From Astropecten irregularis (Eukaryota > Echinodermata > Asteroidea > Paxillosida > Astropectinidae): a stretch of 64,000 nucleotides of DNA. A model generated the notes under the pieces. It saw only the letters and a list, made by a program, of their open reading frames with translations. It searched no databases and was not told the origin of the DNA. Positions 38,301 through 50,300 of this stretch are shown one piece after another; position 1 is the stretch's first letter; each line of letters starts with the position of its first letter. The position numbers and the translations under genes were made by a program. The DNA lies in contig OZ020260.1 in assembly GCA_963971285.1 (NCBI GenBank), forward strand, positions 7,846,798-7,910,797, given 5' to 3'.

Positions 38301-41300
38301 AGATCTGTAAAATAAAGCTGATCCGAAAACATAGATTTGCATTTTCACCTTATAAAAAGCTCTTGTCTTGTGTGAGTGTTTTGGTTCTGAAAAACATCAA
38401 GAAAGATTCCCATTGGGTTCTTTTCAGAATGTACACACTCTCTCAAAGGGGATAATTTTACACGATGCTACTACTACCTAGTTTGCTACCTTCATGATGA
38501 GTGGCCTTAAAACTTACCTGCGACCTCCTGAATACCGTACAGGCGCTCTACCAACTGAGCTATCCAGCCCTACGTTGCTGGTGTCCCTAATAGTCAATTA
38601 TCTTTATTCGTTTGGCAGCCAGAAGCCATGAAACTACGTACATACTGCTATATCCAAGGGATCATTTTATCGATACTCGTAGCAATGCTGCAACCTGAGA
38701 ACAGTACATGGGGGATCACTCAAAGAAGATGATCCCTGTAGAATGATCCCTGGTATATAGCAGTATGTGCGTGGTTTCGTAGCTTCTGACTACCAAACGA
38801 ATAAAGATAATTGACTATTAGGGACACCACCAACATAGGGCTGGTTAGGTCAGTTGTTAGAGCAACTGTACGGTATTCAGGAGGTTGCCGCTTCGAATCC
38901 CGCTCCAGTCAATTTTTCTTTGTTCACCTTTTAATGACTTAAGAATTCAGTCAGTTTCCCTTGTGGTTATTTGATGATTTATTATTTGATTTTGTTTTGA
39001 AGACTATTTAGGTCTTCCAAAATTTTAGGTCTGGAATTGAAATGAAAGACCCTCAGGTGTAGAGTGAATGGCATAAGAGTTGTTTTTCAGCAGCTGGGAT
39101 GAATATGAGTTCATGTAGAGATATGTAACAGCTATGATTCAGTTTGGACTTATTGGATAATATTTTGGATACTAACATTGATTTCAGGAAACCAAAGTGG
39201 TCCTGGATGATTTGAAACACCAGAAGCGGGATCTTCAGGCCTCCATTGAAGACCAGCAGGATTCCTTGGCTAAACGGCGCCAGGACACCGAGGAGGAGGA
39301 ACGCAGCTTGCAGGATGTCCGGGCAAGCATTGACAAGGGTCGAGCCGACTTGAAGCACACCAGGGAGATGATTCAGCTGGAGAAGATGGAACTAGAAGCC
39401 TTGCGCCTCCAGCATGATACCAAGATGGGAGACTTGGAGAAGACGCAGCTGACAGCATTGCAGGTAGGTGAAGATCGAACCCCAATGGGATCCGTTCTCA
39501 TAAAGCTGCTGTTTCAATCCCTTAAATGTACTCAAATTTAGACATTTTCTTAGTCTTCCCAAATCAATCAATGCTTAAAAATCCATTGACGCTCCTGAAA
39601 AACAGCAGTGACTGAACTTTTTTTCTGAATACCAGATCTCTTATAAATCCTGCTTCAGTGAGCCTTTGAGAAAGAATCCTCCAAGGATCGAAACGTCAGG
39701 CCCTCCTAACTCCAACTGTTTTCCTCTTCAATTATCGATCAGTCTTATAACTGTTGGGAGTTATTTCATGATTTTGAAAAGAAATCAACTGCTTCTGTCC
39801 GTTTATAGGAAAAATCTGAGCTTGAGACCCTCCAGCTGACCAGTCAAGAGAAGCGCAGTGAGCTGGACAGGATCAATACACAGCTGAGTCTACAGCGGAC
39901 AGAGAAGGACCGACTGACCACAGAGACTGCGGCCGTCGAGGCCCGGGCTACCACTCTCCACAGAGAGGAGGAGGGCTTAGAGGAACGATGCCGGCAGTGG
40001 GATGAGAAAGTGACCCAGCTCACAAGGTATCCATGTGCAATCGTAAATCTGTACTTCGTAGCTTCTTTATTTCCTTCTGCTTATCCTAGCAAAAAGCTAA
40101 AGAAGCTGTCTTGAAGTGATCTTCAGTTTCACCAGTGATACTATAGGAATAGGAAAAGCTGCTGCAAACTGCTCATCAACTAAAGTATCAACCTGAAATA
40201 TACAATGCTCAGAGGTTCCTGACATTTCGATCTCAGCAGGATCTTGCATTTTGATCCTAGCTTCCTCTTTCTCAGAGATGGAGTCTGCCAGGATCAAAAT
40301 TCACATCATCAACGCTTTCATTCAAATTGGTGATTCTTGCCAAGTTGAGACAAGACTTTTTTGGTGTCCATGTGACATCATCAAACTTCCATTCTATTTA
40401 TGCTATTTAATAGCTTGGAGTTAGGAGGACCTGACACGTTTTGATCCTAGCAGGATCTTACTCAAAGGCTGAATAAGTAAGATCCTGCTTGGATGTAAAT
40501 GTGTCAGGCCCTCCGAACTCCAAGCATTTATTTAGGATAATTTTGGCTGATGAGCTGTTTGCAGCATTTTATAACTTGTATTGATGCTAAAAAAATGTAA
40601 TATACTTCTTATAAGCACTATTGTGTTTTCCTATTTTGAAGTCCATAGTTTGAATAGTTCAGTGGTGTTTATTCATAAACATTATACAAATAATGCTCCC
40701 ACTTATTGGAAAGACACAAATGTTTCAATTAGTCTGATTACTTGTCTTCAACCTGAAACCTCACTTTTGGTCCTATAAGAAAGTTCTATAAGTTTTTCAC
40801 AGAAATGTGCATGCTTAGATTACTTACCCTGTGTTTATTGCCATATGTTTCTCTGACAGGCAGCATGCTGAGCTGCTCAATGCTCGGCAAGCAGAAGACT
40901 CTAGACTGGAGGAACTCCAGCAGGATTTGGTGGCTGGACGGGAAAACCTGGACAAGATCAACACCAAGAGGGCGCTACTCACCAACCAGTTGGGTTCTTA
41001 CAAGCAACAAGTCAAGGGTAAGATATTGGAATGTTGAGTTCTCCTTTGCTGTACTCTCTAAAGGTATAATACATGATTGGTAAAAGTCACAGAACATCAC
41101 TCGCACTTTGTGTGATCCAGCATGTGCATGAAATGATAAACCTGTGAAAATTTGAGCCGTATGGGTGACAAGAAAATAGCGAAAAACTAACTCAATTTTT
41201 CTTATAAAAAAAATAAATGGTTTTGATCTTACCCCGAGATCAAAACTGTTTTCGGTCTTTGTTTTTACTAACTTCTGGACAAATACAGCATTTCAGGCAG

Positions 41301-44300
41301 AAATTTTTACAGTTGGTTTCTACCAGCACCGTCTTCATACCCTGAAAGTTCTGTTTGGGTATGTAACCAATCCTGTACTGTGGCTTTAAGACCTTTGACT
41401 TGTATTCAAGTCTTGATATGCCAAAAAGTTACCATTTAATGGTAATATGTACATGTAGACATGCAGGAGATGAACCACTCCATGAAATACCCTATTAAAA
41501 TCCAAAACTCACATAAGATCCTTTGTATTCTCTTTTGTAAACACAGAAACAGCTAAAGAGCTGAAGTCAGCAAGAGAGGATCTACAGAAGGTTGAAGATC
41601 TCAAGCAACGTGTACAACAGGTAGGACATTAACTGCAGTACTCTTCGTAAATCTATGACTAGCTCTCCTCGTGGCCTGTGAGCTTATTGCAGCCGTTCCC
41701 ACAATTTCTCTCCTTTCTCCTTTTGTCCTATTGTCCTTTTTCCCCCATGTTGTCTCTTCTTATCTTCCTGTTGTTCCATTTATTTCTTTGTGTCCTTCTG
41801 TTCCCGTCCTATTCTCTGCCCTTTTTCCTCCTTTTGCCCTTTTCTCATTGTTCAATCTTATTGTGGATTATTGTCCCTTTTCCCTGTTTTTCCTCTCCCT
41901 TACGTCTTGTATTTGCAAAATGCATTCCTCAGGAACTTCAAGAACATGAACGTCAGAAAGCAGGAGCTCGAGGTGATTTGGCTGAATTGCGTGCATCCGT
42001 TGAGAAGACCAAGCAGTCACTGCTAAGGGTCACAGATGAGCATAGGGCACAGAAAGAGACTCTGCATCGACTGAAAAGGGAGGTGGTAGAGCGCATTCAA
42101 GAGGCTGAGAATGGACAGCATCATGTGGAGAGGGTACAGGCAGATGTTGAGCAAGAGGAGAATAGGTTGTCCAGAGTAGGTATTCCACAGTCCTCACTAT
42201 AGACCTTTCTTTTGCAATATCACAGTCTGAGTTTTTGCCAACCAAGATGGCGGAAACTATGGAGAGCCATCAAAGCCAGGCATAAAAAATAACCACAATT
42301 TGTACCCAATTTGTAGTGTACACATCGTTTCATAAACGTTGAAAGATTTTGCTGAATGTTATGGAAACAACACAAGCATTGATGGTATGTATTTGTACAC
42401 ATGTACAGCTATGGAGAGTTAGCAAATTATGTTGAATTTGGTCATGCCGTCTGTCAAGAAGATGAAATAATTTGCAACATTTAGCCGCCCATACCAATTA
42501 TTGCCGACCAGCATGTCGATGTTTGTAAACAAAAGAATAGTCTATACTTATAGCCAATCGTGTTGAACAGGTATTAAACACCACAGTGGAACATAGGAGT
42601 TCTCACCTTTATGTAGAGGTCTACTAAATGTTCAGTGTAGTCTTTGTCAGGAGTGTAGAGTGAAGAGGAGTGTCTCTATCTCTGATTATGTCAGTAGTTG
42701 TTTTTGGAATTTGGTCACTCCTCTGCTTCATCAGTGCAATAGCTGCTCTTCCTTCTTACAGCACATGTTACACAACTACCTGAGCCCAATTTTGTAAATG
42801 GAATTCGTTATGGCCTATTTTTGTGCTTATGGGCACTGCTTTGTGTAAAATCTCTTTCATGGATCTGTGAACAAGACTTTCGGTGCTTAATTGTTTGGCA
42901 AATTATTTCTAGGCTATAACCATAATATTTTTTTGCTAACGCTCTGTAATGTGTATTCTGCAGAAAGTCCTTGCTTACCGTTTCCAAAAGAAAACTCTCC
43001 TGTACTGTTTTCACACAGCTCTGAAATTACCCGGCTAATTACTTACCCAGGTAGTCATCCGCACCCGGGTAAAAAGTAACCCGGAGAATTGGTTTCACAC
43101 TACAAAATTAACCCCGTTAGCTTTACCCGCTTGGTGCATACCCGGGTTGTGACGGCATTCACACTATCGAAGCGCGGACCCGGAGAATTTGCACTAGCCT
43201 ACATCTGCCCTCTCCAAATCCATTGCCCTCACAGCGGCTTGGCACAACAGCCCGACGTTTTAGTGTTGATCATACTACTTTTCAAAGTAGAAAGCGCTAT
43301 CTATCTTGCGCAACATCCACGTTTTTTGTTCTTTTGGACGAAATTTTACCAGTTTTACCAGTCTCTTGCGACATTTTCCTACTCGAAGTGTCGATCGCAA
43401 AATGCCGGTGTTAAGGTATAGACTGTCCGCGTGTTGAGTGGTCACATTCCGTGTGGTGGACCAATAAGGTCATGATACGTTAATACACCATTCATGCGCA
43501 CATCATGACGGAAAGGTGTGCTGAGTTGTTTATGTCCGTACAGCACGCACTATCGAGTAGGCTATCCCGTGTCCCATGCACGTACGTGTGTTTTCAGCAC
43601 GCCAGACAGTTGAGCTTGTGACACCGGAACGAAATTTCGTGCACGCACGTGGAAGTTCTGCATATTAGTGCACACACTATTGTTGATTGGTGCCCTGTAA
43701 TTCGTCAAAATAATAATAGTGAACGGAAACTTGCTACAGGCTACCAGCTACGGAACGCAATCATTGCGCTGAGAAATGACATCATGCCATGACAGTTTAC
43801 TTCCGGGTTTCCGTCCAGCACGCGCTGACTGCCCAACGAACGTACCCGGGTAGGAAAACTGGGCGAGCATTCACACATCCAACGATAACCCGGAGAATTT
43901 TCTCAAGGCCGCCGTTAACCCCGAGATTGGTGGGTTAACCCACCTCGCGAGCAGGGTTAAAAATTACCCGGGTTAAGTGGTGTTTTGGGGCAGTTAACCC
44001 GGAGAATTTCTAACCCGGAGAAGTGTTGTGTGAATGCTCCAAGTTACCCGGGTAATCTCGGGGTTAAATTTTTTGTTAACCCCGAGATTACCCGGGTAAC
44101 AGCTGTGTGTGAAACCGGTACAGTTGTATGTAGCTAAGCGTAAGCAAAACATATTTGCTACCGTAAGCAAAGAATTTTTGCTTACTGTAACAGATTCCAT
44201 GAAATGGGGTCCTGTTCCACTATGACAGACTGTTAGACCTGGGGGGTTCTACTTGGTCATGCCATAATTAGGTCCTTACTACATGTACTAATAGTGTTCT

Positions 44301-47300
44301 CTGTGAAGTTGTACATGTATTACCTGCTTGCATTCCTTGCAGGTGATTGGTGGTTTGACAGTTGAAGCAGAACATCTCCAATCTGACATTGCTGTCAAGA
44401 CTCAGGAACTGGAAGCTATGAAGCTCAAAGTACTGGAGTTACACAGGCAATATGAGCAGCATCAACAGGATGGACTATCAGTAGCTGAGCTTCAGACTCG
44501 GGTTACACAACTTGGTAAGAATGTCAAAACCTGAATATAAAGAGTGATTCACAATACCTGTGTCACCATTCACTAAACTCTAAAATCTCCAAACTATATT
44601 GATGACGTTCTTTTCAAAAAGTGGATTGCCGTGGCCTTGTGGTCAGGCATTAAGTTTTCAAGATCTTGTGGTTAATTTACAGATTGTGGGTTCGAGTCCA
44701 GCTATGGGCAGTGGTGCTTGCGTCCTTGGGCAAGACATTTTGTCACATATTGCTCCTCTCCACCCAGGAGTAAATGGGTACCTGTGAGGATAAAGATGAC
44801 TTTTTGCCTTATAAGCCACTGTATACTCCTCAGGGAGTTGTTATTGGGAATGTTAATGAAGCCCAATGACCATGAATAACTTGCGCTCAGAAACACAGTA
44901 TTAAAGGTTGTATCATACTTTGGTAAGAAACCAAAACAGAAATATTCACAGATTTACGTACAAAAAAGTTACAGGGTATGAAGATGGTGCTGGTAGAAAC
45001 ATACCATTACAATTTTTCCGCCTGAAATGCTGTATTTATCCAGAAATTAGTAAAACAAAGACAAAAAATCTTTTTGATCTTTTAAAAGATCAAAAATAAA
45101 ATAGAAAAGACTTAAGAAACACTGTTTTTCACTGTTTTCTCAAAAAGTTGGCACTGTATGAGACTGAAATTTTCACAGATGACAGTTACTGTATCTGTCT
45201 TGATAGTTTTGCCCATGTGTATTTCTTTGATAAAAACCAAAGTATGACATTACCTTTAAGCACGTTATAAATGTAATTTGTTATTGTTATGTACTTAGAA
45301 AATTTTTATTTCAAAAAGTGTTCAATGCTGTGTGGCTATTGCAAACCGAAGATAATATATCACATATAATGTAAAGCTCACTGGGTTTAATTGTCAGCAG
45401 ACTAATAGGCACTTGTCTAGCACCCTCTCATGGCAGCTTACATATTATAATTCACAGGTTTTTATTTAAATCATTTGAAAAAGATCTTCCTCACTAATAT
45501 TTTGATGTTTTTATGTTTGCTTGTTCTTTTGTCTAGAGGGTGAAGTAAAAGAGCGACAAGATGAAAAAACCAAGCTTGCCGAAGCTCTGAACTTCTCACA
45601 TACAGAGATTAACTCACTCAGGAAGGTACGACATCGGATATATCAAAAATTGAACTCACAGATGCTCATTGTAAAGTGTTGTGGCCTAGTGGTGTTTTAC
45701 TCATGATCTTGTGGTCAATCTACAAATTGTGGGTTCGAATCCAGTCATAGGCTAATGGTGCTTGCATCCTTGGGCATGTTGGGCAAGACGCTTTTGTCAC
45801 ATACATGTATTTTGCTCCTTTTTACCCTGGTGTAAATGGGTACCTGTGAGAGTAGAGATCTTGGCTTTGTGCTTGATTAGCCTCTGTGTGCTTTGTAGCA
45901 GTCGGGGGCTGCCCCCAGGAAGCTGAGATTGTTTCAGGAATGTAAATGGGCCCGATGACCAGAGATAATAATGGTGTAAAGCGTTTTTATACCACTTACG
46001 CGAGAATGCTATATAAATGCCTTAATCATATGTAGAAGCAGCTAAGATGCATTGAATCCTTGTGGATATGCTTCATAATATGTAGCAATTATTCATGAAC
46101 TGTGTCCAGGATTCCTCAAACCCTAGTTTTCATTCATAAACCGTGACCATTACTTATACATTCATGTACACCACAGCCTTGGTTCGTAAACCATGGCTTT
46201 AGGTCATAAACATTATGTTTCATAAACCATGGTTGAACTTTGGCTGTGATTCTTGAACCATGGCTATAGTTTTTGACCACGGCTATAGTTCATAAACTGT
46301 GGCTATAGTTCATAAATCATGGCTGTACTTACTTCATAAACCGTGATTTGTATACCATGGCTATAGATCACAAACAATGTCTTTAGTTCATATACTATGG
46401 CTTTAGATCATAGACCATGGCTATAGTTCATGAACCATGGCTATGCTTCATAAACCATGGCTATGCTTCATAAACCTTGACTGTGATTCGTAAGCCATGG
46501 CAGAGGCTCTTCAGTCATCCTCTATTTCTCTCAAGTGTGATTGTTTTAATTGTTTCTACAGGACAAAGAGTCTTTGGAGAAGCGTTTGTCTGAGATAACG
46601 TCTCATCTGGAGGCAAATGAAGAGAAGCTACGCCAAGCCAAGCTGGTCAGAACCAGTTCCATATTTTACCTGTCATTCATCAATTTTACTGCAACTTATG
46701 CATGTTATATGCTTTTGGCTTTGAGAAAAGGTTCACTTGTTGTATGACACTTGAGAGTTTCAAGTCAGAATTTCCAATCTGTTGTTATATATAAAATGTC
46801 TTTCTTTAGTTCTTTGAAAAAGGCAGAAGTTTGTTTGACCTATCCGAATAATTGAATTTACTTGAAATTTTCACACCTGTAAATTTGACGGCTTCTAAGG
46901 TTGATGATTCAAGTTCTGCACATTTTCTTCCAAAAATATTGCAGAAGTTTAGACAGAAGCAAAGAGAACTTGAGAGAGAGATAGAAGAATCTACCATGGC
47001 TGCCAATGAGCACTGCTCACGGGCTGATAGACTGAGTATCCGTCTTAAGGAAATGACTCAGCAGTACATACAGCACCAGTCACAGGTGAGTCACTGGATA
47101 TAACTCAATAATAGATGGTACCTGACTTCAACAAGCTTCAAGTATGTGAAATTATTGGCAGGCTTGGAGGTATTGCTTAAAGAGAATTAAAACGAGGTCT
47201 GTTGTTTCTGGCAGTCATCAAGAGATCTAGATGAGGAGAGAAAGGCCAAGATGGAAGCCTTAGAGAAACTCCGGGAGCTGTCGAGGAAGGAGGAGGTATC

Positions 47301-50300
47301 CAGCATTGATGGCACATCAGATCTGGATGAGCTGGAGGATCTTCAGCAACAGAAGATGGATCTGACCCGCCATCTGGTAGAGCTGCAGTCCAACATACAG
47401 CAGGTATGGGCCACGCTAAGATTTCAAGGAAGCTTTAAGCTTCTTGAAGTTCAATTCTTGGAACACTGTCTGCATGTGTTGAATCCTCATCCTCATTTGA
47501 TTTCAGGCCCGACTGGATGCATCCCTGATACGTGAGGGGGACTTCCTGCATGACATGAGTTCCACCGATGAGAGTCGCTGGAGGCAGGACCAGGAGAAGG
47601 CCAAGATGCAGGAGGAGCAAGACCGACTCAAGGTGAGAAGTCAATCCCTCATCTGGATGCCCAGTGGGGTTTTTGAAGACATGAAATCCAAGCCTGGATG
47701 CTGTGCCTGAATAAGTAGGGCTGAAGGTCCAACTCAAAACTTATATCTCGTTTGAGTGTTAACGTGGTAGAGGGTGACACTCTTCATACTTCGATTTAGT
47801 TTTCACTTCAAAGTCTTTGAATCTAGGTTTACTGTAATTTGACACTGTCAGTTCTCTAATAGTTACACATCATTTGAACTGGATCCAGTCAGTCTCACTT
47901 CAATTGGAATCTTGCAAGGTCCTGGATCTATTTGAACTTATCAAGTAACCCTGATTCATATTTTCCATGCATATACAGCTGCAGATCCGTCAGCGTGTGT
48001 CTCGCCAGGCTGACATGCTAGACAACGTCAAGGAGAAGGCTAACTTGACCTTGCACAGTCTGAAACGGAAACTGGACAACCTGGAAGGACTGGTCAGTAA
48101 TAACTCTGCCATGGGCCGATCACTCACCGGTACAGAGAGCGGAAGAGACAGCGACATATCACAAACCCAGGTATGCATCTCTTACAGGTTTAATGACCTT
48201 GAACATACTTTGTGAAGTCCATCAAAGAGACATCTGAACTTGATTGCTGAAGGTCATGGCTTCAAATCCCTTCAAAGTGACATTTTTTCTCATAGGCAGG
48301 TGATTGTACATTTACCAAGACAATGAGTGGAATTTAGAGTAAGTACTGAGAGTTACCATACTGAATGTTACATGTACACGTAAGTGGTAGTGTACACTAA
48401 GGTCTGTCGGTTTTTCGATATATCGACTTTTCATAATATTTCAATCTGCCGATATATCGATATCGACAAATAAAAAAATATTGACATATCGACTTTTTTC
48501 GATATTCCTTTTTTCTTCGATATTAACCATCATATATCGACCAAAATCACAAAGTATCGACATACATTTTTCATTATGTCACTAGAACATGAAATAGGCC
48601 TAACTCGTGAAGTAGGCCTTGGTCGGAACGACCGGCGGCATGCCGAATTCTGTCCGAAAAAACCCCACGTGAAAATTGTAAACACACAATACGATAGGAT
48701 ACGATACAAGCACATGTACATCACGCTCCATAGGGGTTGGTGTAAATGCATCAATTGCAGTAACCCAATGTTAGTCTTTCCTCCAGACGTAAGGTTGGCA
48801 ACACGAATGGGGTGCATGTAATGTGTGCATTCTCCCGGTAATGTGTGCATTCAGTGCGGTTGAATTTAGGCTACGTGCGCTGTATAGGGGTTGATGTCAA
48901 TACCCTGCGTCAGTCTTTCTTCCAGACGTAAAGTTGGCCAGGTACGAGTGGGGTGCATGTACGCGTGCGTTATCCCGGTAATGCGTGGGTTCAAATGCGG
49001 TTGTATTTAGGCCACGTGCACCGCAGGGTTGTTGACGTAATGCAATACTCTAACGAACGTAAGTAATGGTCGCAACGTTACGTTAGTAATGGTCACATTC
49101 GAGCGATCGCGGACGCAGTTTGTGACTCAATCATCACAATGAGAGTGTGAAAACCAAATAGCAACATTGAAATAGACACGACAAGTTTGTAGAAAACTTG
49201 TCACATCATTTTTGCACCGGATTAGGAAAGATTTTGTCATTGTTCGGAGGAAAACTTTGACTTAAGAAGCGGGATTTTAACCGTACAGTGTAGGTAGCCA
49301 TGTCAGTCAGATAACAATATAACAATATATCTGGTGAAGTACTTGTTGCTACCAAAGCTTATGCATATTTTAACTCAAGTTAGTTAATGAAGTGCTACTT
49401 GTATTTTCCTATCTTATACATACTGATGCAGTACACATACATGAAGTAGGGTATCAAAAGGGTCAAACTTGAATACTGAACCTGATGTTATCTCATTTTG
49501 TTATCAGCATGGATCACTTGCTTCTGATCACTACCCTCAGCATGATACCACACCCATCAAGATGACATCTTCTAATCCTCAACCAAGAGGAATACTGAAA
49601 ACCTCGCAGGCCCCTCCTAGAATGAATGAGGTTTGTCAATATAGAATCCAGATTAACAGGGCCCAATTAAATGGAATCCGTTACCGTTAGCAAAAATTCT
49701 TCGCTTAGGGTAGCAGAATATTTTTGGTTATGGTTAGTGTATTTCACAAAAGAGTTTCCATTTTGGTAACGGTAAGCAAGGAATTTGTGCAGAATGCATA
49801 TGACAGTGCGTTAGCAGAAAATGATCACCGTTGCCCTAGAAATTCTTTGCTAACCGAGAGTCTTGCTTACAGATTCCATGAAATAGATTTCACGCGTAGC
49901 AGTGCAAAAATAGGCCGTAACGTATTCTATGAAATTGGGCCCTGGTCTACTTCCTACAGCCTTGGAGTGACCTTCCTCTTGTTGTGATTCACTGGTTAAG
50001 GTTTTTTTTTTTTACGTTTTTGAGTATTTGATTATGGTTCCTGTTTTATAAAGTCAGACACTGAGCCATGACTTCTTCTCTCCAACCTGACAGGAGCTGG
50101 TGTCACTTGCACGAGCTCCATTAGTGATACAATCCAGTCCCATAAAAACTGTGAAGTAGAAATGGCAATGAAGCAACATATTATGCTAAGTCTAAAATGG
50201 CCAAGTATAAAAGGACATTAAGTTGTGGATGCTGCAGCGAGGCCTGTTGCCTTCCTTATTCTAGATAGGTTCCAATTACTTCTGCGGTCATTTTTATGAA

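Noticed and set aside
41671-41932. Upstream part of the frame leading into exon 34
   Set aside because: Pyrimidine-rich Leu/Phe/Pro-only translation, typical of an intron before an acceptor.
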